Assembly: GCA_000406005.1 (NCBI GenBank)
Contig: ASZN01000009.1
Coordinates: 40,908 to 90,186 of the forward strand
Direction of reading: 5' to 3'
From: Candidatus Poribacteria bacterium WGA-3G
GTDB lineage: Bacteria > Poribacteria > WGA-4E > WGA-3G
Length of the DNA stretch: 49,279 nucleotides
Shown here: piece after piece, positions 1-8,043 of the stretch
Layout: each line of letters opens with the position of its first letter
Numbering within the stretch: position 1 is the stretch's first letter
Notes under the pieces: generated by a model
Told to the model about the DNA's origin: nothing
The model's database searches: none
The model's input: only the letters and a program-made list of their open reading frames with translations
Translations under genes and position numbers: made by a program

Positions 1-151
1 CTTTTTCAAGAAACTGCTGCTTCCATTTCGAGAGTTGGTCCTCATTAAGATTATGACGCCGACACACTTCTGCTTGCGAAGTCGCACCGCTAAGAACCTC
101 CAGCACAAGCTCCGTCTTAAACTCGGAGGTGAATTTCCTTCGTTTGGCCAT
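1..151 (-). CDS. IS3-family transposase OrfA, N-terminal part (runs off the window)
   Basis: Fifty codons from an ATG at 149-151 begin MAKRRKFTSEFKTELVLEVL and continue with a helix-turn-helix pattern (SQAEVCRRHN, then a WK pair). This is the typical start of the HTH_Tnp_1 protein of IS3 elements, which binds the element ends. An AAAGGAG lies seven bases upstream, so the start is well supported. OrfB with the DDE catalytic core, normally reached by -1 frameshifting, would lie to the left of the window. Confidence 0.85.
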   Translation of the reverse strand, partial: MAKRRKFTSEFKTELVLEVLSGATSQAEVCRRHNLNEDQLSKWKQQFLEK

Positions 152-177
152 TAGATAACTCCTTTCAGTGAGATTGT

Positions 178-183
178 ATTATA
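178..183 (-). promoter_or_regulatory. Extended -10 promoter of the IS transposase
   Basis: On the minus strand the sequence TGC-TATAAT lies about 27 bases before the orfA start codon. No good -35 is visible at the usual distance, so the TGn extension probably carries recognition. Confidence 0.45.
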
Positions 184-230
184 GCACAATCTTGTTTTAG
201 GGAGTGGCCTAAAAAACCGTAGGCAGTACA

Positions 231-447
231 CGGTATCATCAAACTCAATATCGTTTCTCACTGAACGCCAGAGTTCACGAGCAGGGATGCGTTCGGTATT
301 CAAGAGACGGTTGAGTTAATCATGACTCCACTTGTCGCTATGAGCCGCAAAGTGCGTCTGTGTGAAGTTTTGAAAACCGGCTAACAAAAACTGGCAATAA
401 TCCGAGAACAGCGGTTGTCTCTTTTCAGAAAAATTCATGCTTGTCAT
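231..447 (-). pseudogene. IS701-like DDE transposase, 5' fragment with nonsense codon, cut by the IS3 element
   Basis: Reading minus from ATG codons at 447 or 438, the frame gives a start such as MTSMNFSEKRQPLFSDYCQF, then a SHD stretch and IPARELWRSVRNDIEFDDT. This resembles the N-terminal part of IS701-type DDE transposases, which continues in intact relatives with a FDDTVLDK motif holding the first catalytic Asp. An in-frame TAA at 316-318 breaks the frame about 41-44 codons in, and the gene stops at 231 where the IS3 terminus begins. The gene is therefore doubly dead. A TATACT -10 with a weak TTACGC -35 seventeen bases away lies upstream on the minus strand. The family call is from memory of the motif pattern. 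Confidence 0.65.
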
Positions 448-569
448 AATTACAAAGTATAACACATTTTAATTTATTGCGTAAGTCCTAAAAAGTTTAA
501 ATTCATTTACCCCCATTTTTTCGTGAGCATAGACGATAGTTGTTATAGGTTCTCGTGTGTGTGAGGAAG

Positions 570-881
570 TCAATAGGTTGCTAAGCATGTATCGCCCCTG
601 CATCGGCAGTCATCAAGAGATGTCAGAAGTGCTTGAGAAGTCCAAGTCTCCATCAAGGTGTCCTTAATCAAGGTAATAACGGAAACCTGAAGTTTACGTC
701 GCGTATTGCGATGTTCTGCCACAGGTTGTATGGCTTTTTCGTAACACAGAAAGGTCAGACCATAAATAATACCCTTAACTTTTCTGTCTGCCTTATTAAG
801 ACTCTTGAGCCATTGCTGAACAGGTAAACGTCCGGCATCCGTACGAAAAAAGGTAACACTAAGAACAGGTTGATCATTCAT
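570..881 (-). pseudogene. HigB/Gp49-like (DUF891) toxin, probably decayed
   Basis: From an internal ATG at 879-881 the protein begins MNDQPVLSVTFFRTDAG, then VQQWLKSLNKADRK. This is the usual N-terminal pattern of phage Gp49-like/HigB mRNA interferases of the RelE superfamily (…V.F..TEAG..PV..WLK.L.K.DRK). The following 60 residues do not show the expected GxDI…WP…LWE…R core in any frame, so the 3' half looks scrambled. No antitoxin gene follows. The frame is also open upstream to about 965, overlapping the end of the isochorismatase-like gene. Confidence is modest because only the first 40 residues match. Confidence 0.4.
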
Positions 882-924
882 AGAAATGAACCGAGTCTTG
901 AAACAATCTATCCCCGAAACGTGC

Positions 925-1704
925 TTACGTTGATAAACCTTCAGCCGCAGTAAAGAAATCTGCATTCGACGCGCTAAAGCCGTACTGCTGCTCTACTTCC
1001 CGAATGGCGATCTCTGTCGTGAACAGGTTATCGTAGGTATCAGGAAACTCCACACCCGTTGTAGCGTCACGGAGTAACACGATGTTATAACCGTACCGCG
1101 CCATGGATCGGATCCCGTAATCCCTGCCCAATACACACCAATTCGTTGCGAAACCGGCAAAGATTAGATGTAGGATACGCCGTTCTTCGAGCAGTTCATG
1201 CAACTGCTGACCCGTAGCGATAACGAAGTCATCATCTTGTACATCAATTGCAGGGGAGACAGCGAGTTGCGACGCGAGCTTATCCCAATGGATACCAATC
1301 CCCGGCGGTTGGCTACGAGGGCCGCGATAAACGGCGTAGTCACCCTCACGACTTCGGAAATCGGAGGGCGGCCACGCTGAAGGTGCGGAAGGTTCAGGCG
1401 GTTTGTGCCGATTGAGTTGCGGATACTGTGCCGCTACCGGCGGCGATGGCGCATGCACAATCGTCATCCCTGCTTGCCGCGCAGCACCTATCACAGGCAC
1501 AACACACTCGGTCGTTATACGGGCGGCGCGTTCTATCCAGCTCTCGATGAAATGCACGTTCCACAAATCGACGAGGACTAAAGCCGTCTCATCAACCGGC
1601 AACGGCATCTCAAACTCACGCCGGATGAACGCCGTTTCACGACACGGCACATCTGCCGGTGTACTATCCTGAAAGTAGCGGACACGTAAATTTAGTGATT
1701 TCAC
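925..1704 (-). CDS. Isochorismatase-family cysteine hydrolase
   Basis: A 259-residue protein of the isochorismatase-like hydrolase fold (nicotinamidase, isochorismatase, ureidoacrylate hydrolase relatives). The ALVLVDLWN strand supplies the catalytic Asp (about D46) and AGFATNWCV supplies the nucleophile Cys (about C190), with the usual Rossmann-like order. The central catalytic Lys expected before the GF/TGQ stretch is not obvious: the sequence there is DDDFVIATGQQLHELL. The start is GTG at 1702-1704 with AGGAG six bases upstream, and it overlaps the stop of the upstream M16 peptidase gene by four bases (GTGA), so the two are translationally coupled. About 35 residues precede the core fold. 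The substrate cannot be told from sequence. Confidence 0.85.
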   Translation of the reverse strand: MKSLNLRVRYFQDSTPADVPCRETAFIRREFEMPLPVDETALVLVDLWNVHFIESWIERAARITTECVVPVIGAARQAGMTIVHAPSPPVAAQYPQLNRHKPPEPSAPSAWPPSDFRSREGDYAVYRGPRSQPPGIGIHWDKLASQLAVSPAIDVQDDDFVIATGQQLHELLEERRILHLIFAGFATNWCVLGRDYGIRSMARYGYNIVLLRDATTGVEFPDTYDNLFTTEIAIREVEQQYGFSASNADFFTAAEGLST

Positions 1705-3848
1705 TCTGGCTCCTGAAATAGCGATTCCTCAAGTTCAGCGTTCAATGTGACACTCGTTACCCTGTTCTCGCTATAGAGCTGACCTTCCACATTCTGCACA
1801 ATATGATACGGCACTTTAACGCCATCAACGTCGCGGTAATCCTTCATATAGGTCTCTCTCGTAACAGCAGGACCTTGGGCGGTTTCGCGATAAGATAGTT
1901 TCACGACATAATGTGTATCGTCACTGACAAAGAGTCTCAGCATCTCGCCAGACGGCTGCGTGACCAGCAAAATTGAGGCAGGTTTACCGTCTACCTCTTC
2001 TGTGCCAACATACTGGACCGGGATGTCGTTTTGTGACAAATTCGGTAATAACCATAACGTTTCACGGAAAACCGCATCTTTGAAGGTGGCAGCTATCTGT
2101 GGTGGTATAGGTTGATTCCCGATTGGTGTTATCGCAAAACCAGATGTGCCATCAAAGACATAAGCCATTTCGCCTTGAGGCAGTTTCAAATTCTGCCTAA
2201 ATTTGTCAGGGTAAAGGTAGTACGATGTACCCTCTATTTGCATCGGTCCTTGCGGTGTATTACCCGTTGCCTGTGCCTCAATAACCAAATTCTTCACTGC
2301 TTGCAACTTCTCAAGTCCACCGTGTGCCTCAACTGCTGCAGCGAGGATTTCTTTGGCTTTCGCCATGTCTGCTTCATTCGCTTCAGGCATCGGTTCCGCA
2401 GGCGGCGGTTCCGGTTGCTTTATCTCAATCTCGTTGACCTCGCCGAACTCATCAAGCGGACGGTCGAAGTTCTCTTTATTCCCGACGGTAACAATCGTCA
2501 AAGCCTCCGGATGGAGATACCTCTGCGCTACTGTTTGTACATCTTCCGCGGTTACCTTAGCAATGTTATCAGTAAACGTTTCAAGAAAATCAGGATTAAA
2601 ACCGCGATAGGCGAGCATCATCTGTTGGAATGCGATTTGCGCGCTGCTCTCAAAACCAAAAACGAACGAATTAATAAGCGAGTCTTTGGTACGCTGTAAC
2701 TCATCCTTCGGCACAGGTGTATCTCGAAGCCCTTTGACGACATCAATAATTAGCGAGATTGCTTCTGCTGTCTTATCGGTACGCGTTTGAGAATAGGCGA
2801 ACCACTCTCCAGGGTTGGTGTAGTAACTCGTCTGCATGAGACTACCAACCATATAGGCAAGTCCATGTTTTTCACGGACTTCCCTCATGAGTCGAGAAGT
2901 GAACCCACCTTCACCGAGAATATCGTTCATCACGCGAAGCGCGAAATAGTCTGGAAAATCGGGGGTACGTTTGATACCGAAATGCCCGATTAACATTGTC
3001 GTCTGATTGAGGTCCTTGAAGATATAATTAACAGACGGTTTCGGTGCCGGATCGATTGTTGGTACGTCTGGGAACGTAATCTCTGCAGATTCCCAACCTT
3101 CAAATACTTTTTCAAGCTGCGAGATCAGAGTTTCGGTGTTGAAATCCCCCGTAATCGCGAGCATTATATTATTCGGATGATAGTATTTCGCGTGAAACGC
3201 TTTAAGATCATCAACCGTAATGCTTTCGATGCCTTCAATCTCGGAATACCAACCGAAGGGATGGTCTGTTCCGTATAGCAGTGCTGAGAAATTGCGCCAT
3301 GCGAGTTGAATCGGGTTGTCGTTTCGTCGGCGGATACCTTCGGCCGCTTGTTGTTTGCGGAGTTCCAATTTGTCCTCACGAAAGGCTGGGGTCCTGAGTA
3401 CATCGGCAAAAATTTCCAAACCCTTTTCGATGTCTTCCGCGAGCGTTGAGAGGTTAATCGTTCCGTATTCGGCAGACATACCGACTTCGACGGCAGCCGC
3501 CATGGATTCCAATTCCTCATTTAATGCGTCCGGTTCACGCGACACCGTGCCACCGGTTCGCATAACACTCGAAAAAATTGCTGCCAACCCGACTTTATCC
3601 GCAGGATCATAGATATCACCCGTTTTAATTAAGCCGTTGATATTGAAGAGTGGTAGTTCATGGTCTTCAATCAGATAAAGCGTCATTCCATTTGAGAGCA
3701 TCCGCTTTTCTGGAACCGGCGGTTTAAACGCAATAGGTTCAAAGGTGAGTTCTTCGTGCGGTTTCGCAAATGTAGATGGAATGCCCCAAACGATGAGGCA
3801 AACGATCAGTGTCGTAATGGCAAGTCCTATAGAAATTCGTCTGTTCAT
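1701..3848 (-). CDS. M16-family peptidase-like protein lacking the zinc motif, with C-terminal extension
   Basis: A 715-residue protein with an N-terminal signal/anchor (LAITTLIVCLIVWGIPSTFA). Residues ~45-470 have the two-lobed M16 (insulinase/processing peptidase) fold: LSNGMTLYLIEDHELPL, then VGLAAIFSSVMRTGGT exactly where active members have HXXEH, so zinc cannot be bound there. The second lobe shows the R/Y pattern TSRLMREVREKHGLAY, typical of the non-catalytic substrate-binding subunit. Residues ~490-715 add a LolA/LolB-like beta domain (MQIEGTSYYLYPDKFRQNLKLP). The start overlaps the stop of the active M16 gene by four bases, and an SD-like GGAGGG precedes it. The likely role is the inactive partner of a periplasmic heterodimeric peptidase. 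Confidence 0.88.
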   Translation of the reverse strand: MNRRISIGLAITTLIVCLIVWGIPSTFAKPHEELTFEPIAFKPPVPEKRMLSNGMTLYLIEDHELPLFNINGLIKTGDIYDPADKVGLAAIFSSVMRTGGTVSREPDALNEELESMAAAVEVGMSAEYGTINLSTLAEDIEKGLEIFADVLRTPAFREDKLELRKQQAAEGIRRRNDNPIQLAWRNFSALLYGTDHPFGWYSEIEGIESITVDDLKAFHAKYYHPNNIMLAITGDFNTETLISQLEKVFEGWESAEITFPDVPTIDPAPKPSVNYIFKDLNQTTMLIGHFGIKRTPDFPDYFALRVMNDILGEGGFTSRLMREVREKHGLAYMVGSLMQTSYYTNPGEWFAYSQTRTDKTAEAISLIIDVVKGLRDTPVPKDELQRTKDSLINSFVFGFESSAQIAFQQMMLAYRGFNPDFLETFTDNIAKVTAEDVQTVAQRYLHPEALTIVTVGNKENFDRPLDEFGEVNEIEIKQPEPPPAEPMPEANEADMAKAKEILAAAVEAHGGLEKLQAVKNLVIEAQATGNTPQGPMQIEGTSYYLYPDKFRQNLKLPQGEMAYVFDGTSGFAITPIGNQPIPPQIAATFKDAVFRETLWLLPNLSQNDIPVQYVGTEEVDGKPASILLVTQPSGEMLRLFVSDDTHYVVKLSYRETAQGPAVTRETYMKDYRDVDGVKVPYHIVQNVEGQLYSENRVTSVTLNAELEESLFQEPE

Positions 3849-5365
3849 TGTTCATTGCCCTCCGCTTCATCACCGGTGGAGGCTGTATCCTCTTTCTTAA
3901 TGAGTGTGCCGACGGTGCGGTTGCTTTTTGTGAAATAGGTTTTCGCGACTCTCATGATGTCTTCTGGCGTAATCTTATACATGTTCTCGCGCCAGCCAAG
4001 TACATAGCGCCAATCACCAGCGATCCCTTCAAAGAAAGCCAATTGCTGTGCCATCCCGGCGTTGGAACTCAGGTTCCGAATGAAATCGGCATCAATCTGT
4101 TTAAGGATACGCTTAAATTCTTTTTCTGCAACAGGTTCAGTTTTGAGACGTTCGAGCTCGGCGTAGATTGCTTCCTCAACGTCAACCGTTGTGTGTGGTG
4201 AGCGCGGTGTACCGCTTATAAAAAATAGATTGTTGTAGCGTGCTCCCGGATACCCGTTGACTGAATTAGCAGAGACGGCTATCCCTTCCTCAACGATGTT
4301 CTTGTAGAACCGAGAGGTGCGTCCGTCAGAGAGGATTGCGCTAATCATATCGAGGATGTAATCATCAAAATGTGGGATCGTCGGTTTGTGATAGCCGATC
4401 ATCAGTTGCGGTTCGGCATCAAATTCGACTTCAATGCGACGTTCGCCTTCCTGCTGTGGTTCGACAGTTGTCACTTCACTCGGAAGTGGTTGCGACGGTA
4501 TATCACCGAAGTATTTCTCTACCAGCGCAATCGTCCCTTCGATGTCAATATTGCCGACAATCACCATGACGGAGTTATTCGGTGCATAATGGCGCTTGAA
4601 AAATTCTTCCGCTTTGCGACGGTTGAGCATCGCGATATCCGAGGGCCACCCAATAATTGGCATACCGTACGGGTGTGTCGTAAAAGCTGCTGCGATAAAC
4701 TGCTCATAGAGTTTACCACCCGGTTGCGTGTCAACCCGCATCCGGCGTTCCTCTTTCACTGCGTCGCGTTCTACATAAAATTCGCGCAGAACAGCATTCT
4801 TGAGCCGATCCGACTCAAGCATCGCCCACAACTCTAATTTGTTCGACGGCAATTCCACTGTATAAATCGTGTAGTCAACAGAGGTTCCAGCGTTAAAACC
4901 GGTACTGCCATGCTGTGTATAGATTTCGGTATACTCTCCCTGAACAATCCACGCTTTCGCGAGTTCTTGTTGTTCCTTGAGTGCCGCTTCCAATTCAGCT
5001 ATTTTATCAGCATCTGCTCTCGAACCTTTCGCACGTTCCATGTCGAGTGCATCGCCTATCCGGTCAATTTCCGCAAGGATAACCTCTTCTTTTTCGTAGT
5101 CTTTTGTGCCAATCGTTTTGGTGCCTTTAAACAGCATGTGTTCTAACATGTGAGCGATACCGCGCGTATCGTCTGATTCGTCTACCGAACCGGCTTTAAA
5201 GAGGAGATACGGAGCGACAGTCGGCGATGTGTCGCGCGCGATCATCAACAATTTTAGACCGTTCGGAAAGGTATGTTCTACCACCCGATCAGCGAGGTCT
5301 TGTGCTGATGCCATTCCGTGCAAGGTAACGAGGAACAGGATCAGCAAATAACGTATCTGTTTCAT
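3845..5365 (-). CDS. M16-family zinc peptidase, catalytic subunit
   Basis: A 506-residue protein with an N-terminal signal peptide ending near MASA-Q. The inverted zinc motif HMLEH (residues ~72-76, in RGIAHMLEHMLFKG) is intact. The downstream helix GTSVDYTIYTVELPSNKLELWAMLESDRL region supplies the third ligand Glu. A long, charged insertion (AKGSRADADKIAELEAALKE) between the two looks coiled-coil. The C-terminal half carries the second M16 lobe. It is the first gene of a three-gene minus-strand unit with the inactive M16-like gene and the isochorismatase-like gene. It probably degrades peptides in the periplasm together with its neighbour. Confidence 0.93.
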   Translation of the reverse strand: MKQIRYLLILFLVTLHGMASAQDLADRVVEHTFPNGLKLLMIARDTSPTVAPYLLFKAGSVDESDDTRGIAHMLEHMLFKGTKTIGTKDYEKEEVILAEIDRIGDALDMERAKGSRADADKIAELEAALKEQQELAKAWIVQGEYTEIYTQHGSTGFNAGTSVDYTIYTVELPSNKLELWAMLESDRLKNAVLREFYVERDAVKEERRMRVDTQPGGKLYEQFIAAAFTTHPYGMPIIGWPSDIAMLNRRKAEEFFKRHYAPNNSVMVIVGNIDIEGTIALVEKYFGDIPSQPLPSEVTTVEPQQEGERRIEVEFDAEPQLMIGYHKPTIPHFDDYILDMISAILSDGRTSRFYKNIVEEGIAVSANSVNGYPGARYNNLFFISGTPRSPHTTVDVEEAIYAELERLKTEPVAEKEFKRILKQIDADFIRNLSSNAGMAQQLAFFEGIAGDWRYVLGWRENMYKITPEDIMRVAKTYFTKSNRTVGTLIKKEDTASTGDEAEGNEQ

Positions 5366-5500
5366 TTATTCTATCACGGCAGTTTTTAATTCAGAAAACG
5401 CCGCTTCCTTTCTATTGACGGTAGATTAAAGACGCGATTATGGTCTTTTTAAGTATAAACCGCAATCGAAGTATTAAGACCACAATATACATACGAAAGA

Positions 5501-5524
5501 AGCCTCGATTGAAGGATCGAGGCT
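5501..5524 (-). terminator. Hairpin terminator after the rubredoxin-like gene
   Basis: An eight-base perfect stem GCCTCGAT / ATCGAGGC (5502-5509 and 5516-5523) with a six-base loop lies nine bases past the stop at 5533. On the minus strand it is followed by TTCTTTC, a weak T-tract. It may serve as an intrinsic terminator or be a REP-like repeat. Confidence 0.5.
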
Positions 5525-5532
5525 CCCACGTT

Positions 5533-5790
5533 CTATTCCTTCGCGACGTCACCAAGTAACCCGACGAGGGCAAATCTGATATGCGAGGAGAGTGCAGAAT
5601 TCTCTGCGCGGAGGTCTGCGCCTTCTTCGTCCGGGTACATAACGTGTGCTGCAACAGCACGCTTAACCCATCGTTCCGCTCTATCATCGTAAGGAATATA
5701 TTTTTCTTTCGGTGCCGTGCAGGCTGGGCACTCTTCTGGTGGGTTATCTGCTTCCTTCCACAAATAACCGCAAGCTAAACAAACAAACAT
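5533..5790 (-). CDS. Small rubredoxin-type zinc-ribbon protein
   Basis: An 85-residue protein starting MFVCLACGYLWKEADNP, followed by CPACTAPKEKY. The CxxCG…CPxC pattern is that of rubredoxin or the rubredoxin-like domain of rubrerythrin, binding one Fe or Zn through four Cys. The C-terminal half (RAERWVKRAVAAHVMYPDEE and beyond) is helical and not recognised. It stands alone between the M16 operon and uvrB, with an AT-rich upstream gap. The role could be electron transfer or a structural metal site. Confidence 0.75.
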   Translation of the reverse strand: MFVCLACGYLWKEADNPPEECPACTAPKEKYIPYDDRAERWVKRAVAAHVMYPDEEGADLRAENSALSSHIRFALVGLLGDVAKE

Positions 5791-5956
5791 TGCAATGTCC
5801 TTTCTCTATTCCTCTGGAAGATTAGCATTTTAATATCGAATTACCAAAATTATTAATCCTCCGAGAATCGAAGTTATAAGTTTTTGAAATTATGAACGAT
5901 TTATTGCATTTTAGCAGATTACGCCGTGAAATGCAAGCATTAAATTAGGTGTGGGT

Positions 5957-8020
5957 TCATGGTCCTTTTGCTGATTGCTCCTTCAGTTCAGCAATACGGT
6001 CGCGAAGCGCAGCGGCTTCTTCGTAATCGAGTTCGAGTGCCGCTTTCCGCATCTGTCGCGTTAAGTCTGTGATGAGTGCTTCGATATCTTGGGGCTCCAT
6101 ATCTTCAATAACGACCGGTGGCTGTTCAGATTGCTGGGCTTCATACGTCGTCTCGGATTCAGCGATCAATTCCTGAATCGCCTTTTCAATTGTCACAGGT
6201 GTAATGTTGTGGTCGGTATTATATTGTAGTTGAATATCGCGTCGGCGTTGTGTTTCGCTAATTGCCTCATCCATTGCCTCTGTAACGTTGTCGCCATACA
6301 AAATAACTTCGCCATCAACATTCCGAGCGGCACGTCCAGCTGTCTGGACGAGTGACCTAACTGACCGCAGAAAACCGGGGCGATCAGCGTCGAGAATCGC
6401 AACCAGAGAGACCTCCGGTAGGTCAAGTCCCTCTCGAAGCAAATTGATACCTACCAATACATCAAAGACCCCTTCTCGGAGTTGGCGTAGGATGCGCGCC
6501 CTGTCGAACACATCGATCTCGGAATGCATATAATCCGCACGGATACCGGCTTCGGTAAAATACTCCGTTAAGTCTTCTGCCATTCGCTTCGTGAGTGTTG
6601 TAACAAGGACACGCTGTTTACGTTTGACACGCTCTTTAATCTGACCGATAAGGTGGTCTATCTGTCCGCGCACTGGATGGACAATGATTTGCGGGTCAAT
6701 CAAGCCTGTTGGACGGATGATCTGCTCGACGATTTGTGAACTGTTTTCCATCTCATAAGGTCCCGGTGTTGCAGAGACAAAGACGACTTGGTTGACGATT
6801 GTTTCTACCTCGTCGAAACGCAGGGGCCGATTGTCAAGTGCTGACGGTAGACGGAATCCATACTTCACAAGCGTCTCTTTTCGGGAACGGTCACCGCGAT
6901 ACATACCGCGCAACTGCGGAATCGTAACGTGGGATTCGTCGATAAAGAGCAGAAAATCTTCAGAAAAATAATGCATGAGGCAATAGGGTGGGTCCCCGGG
7001 TTGCAATCCTGAGAGGTGCCGTGAATAGTTTTCAATACCGGAGCAGTAGCCTACCTCCCGCAACATCTCCAGATCAAAGCGGGTGCGTTGCTCAATCCGT
7101 TGTGCCTCTAACAATTTGTTCTCTTTTTCAAAAGTTAGAATCCTGTCTTGGAGTTCAAGTTCAATATTAATCAGTGCCTGATCGAAAATTTCCGCGTCTG
7201 TCATGAAGTGCTTAGCTGGGTAGATCTCAAGTGTGTCTCTTTGTCCGAATATCTCGCCGGTGGTTGTATCAATTTCGCTGATGCGATCAATTTCATCACC
7301 GAACAACTCAATGCGGTAGGCGTTTTCGCTATAGGCAGGGAACACTTCAACAACATCGCCTCGCACACGAAACACACCTTGCGAGAACTCAATATCGTTA
7401 CGCGAGTATTGAATATCAACCAAAGCGCGAAGGAGGGTGTCGCGTCGGATGATCTGCCCGACTTCTATCTGAACGCGCTGCTTTTCAAATTCATCCGGTG
7501 AGCCGAGACCGTAGAGACAGGAGACACTCGCAACGACGATAACATCGCGACGGGCTATTAAAGACGCAGTTGAGGCGAGTCGCATCCGTGTAATCTCTTC
7601 ATTAATGCGGACATCTTTCTCAATGAAAGTGTCCGTAGACGGAATGTATGCCTCCGGCTGATAGTACTCGTAATCGCTGACGAAATAGTGAACGGTGTTA
7701 TTGGGAAAAAAAGTGCGGAATTCGTTATAAAGCTGCGCAGCGAGGGTCTTATTCGGCGAGATGACTAATGTCGGCGACTGGACGTTCTGAATCAGGTTCG
7801 CCATCGTGTAGGTTTTGCCTGAACCCGTCACACCGAGGAGGGTCTGTGCCTTATCGCCGCGTCGAAGACCTTTTGTCAGTTGATCAATCGCTTGCGGTTG
7901 GTCGCCTTGCGGTGAGAAATCTGAAATCAACTCAAATTGACGGTCACTCAATTCGTGGAGATCATCTATATCGTCTTCTGTTGCATCAATCTTTGTTAGT
8001 AATTCTGAGTTCTCTCGCAT
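5957..8020 (-). CDS. uvrB: UvrABC excinuclease subunit B
   Basis: A full-length 687-residue UvrB, the damage-verifying helicase of nucleotide excision repair. Walker A is GVTGSGKT (~63-70). The damage-binding beta-hairpin region is YYQPEAYIPSTDTFIEKD. The DExx box is LFIDESHV, helicase motifs V/VI are GINLLREGLDLPEVSLV and QTAGRAARNV, and a C-terminal UVR domain (LDYEEAAALRDRI) contacts UvrC/UvrA. Relative to E. coli there are about two dozen extra acidic residues before the first motif. The gene begins 23 bases after the PBP1B-like gene and near a divergent lexA, a context consistent with SOS control, though no operator was identified. Confidence 0.97.
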   Translation of the reverse strand: MRENSELLTKIDATEDDIDDLHELSDRQFELISDFSPQGDQPQAIDQLTKGLRRGDKAQTLLGVTGSGKTYTMANLIQNVQSPTLVISPNKTLAAQLYNEFRTFFPNNTVHYFVSDYEYYQPEAYIPSTDTFIEKDVRINEEITRMRLASTASLIARRDVIVVASVSCLYGLGSPDEFEKQRVQIEVGQIIRRDTLLRALVDIQYSRNDIEFSQGVFRVRGDVVEVFPAYSENAYRIELFGDEIDRISEIDTTTGEIFGQRDTLEIYPAKHFMTDAEIFDQALINIELELQDRILTFEKENKLLEAQRIEQRTRFDLEMLREVGYCSGIENYSRHLSGLQPGDPPYCLMHYFSEDFLLFIDESHVTIPQLRGMYRGDRSRKETLVKYGFRLPSALDNRPLRFDEVETIVNQVVFVSATPGPYEMENSSQIVEQIIRPTGLIDPQIIVHPVRGQIDHLIGQIKERVKRKQRVLVTTLTKRMAEDLTEYFTEAGIRADYMHSEIDVFDRARILRQLREGVFDVLVGINLLREGLDLPEVSLVAILDADRPGFLRSVRSLVQTAGRAARNVDGEVILYGDNVTEAMDEAISETQRRRDIQLQYNTDHNITPVTIEKAIQELIAESETTYEAQQSEQPPVVIEDMEPQDIEALITDLTRQMRKAALELDYEEAAALRDRIAELKEQSAKGP

Positions 8021-8043
8021 TTCGGATCCTTGCTCCTTTATCG

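Larger units (their letters stand above)
1..230 (-). mobile_element. IS3-family (IS150-like) element, partial, one terminus present
   Basis: The left edge carries the 5' end of an insertion sequence read on the minus strand. Its terminus reads TGTACTGCCTACGG inward from position 230, which resembles the TGTACTGC start of IS150-group elements. Inside are an extended -10 (TGC-TATAAT on the minus strand, 178-183), an AAAGGAG ribosome site and an orfA-type transposase start. The other end lies outside the window. The element sits inside another transposase gene (231-447), so it is a secondary insertion. Confidence 0.75.
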
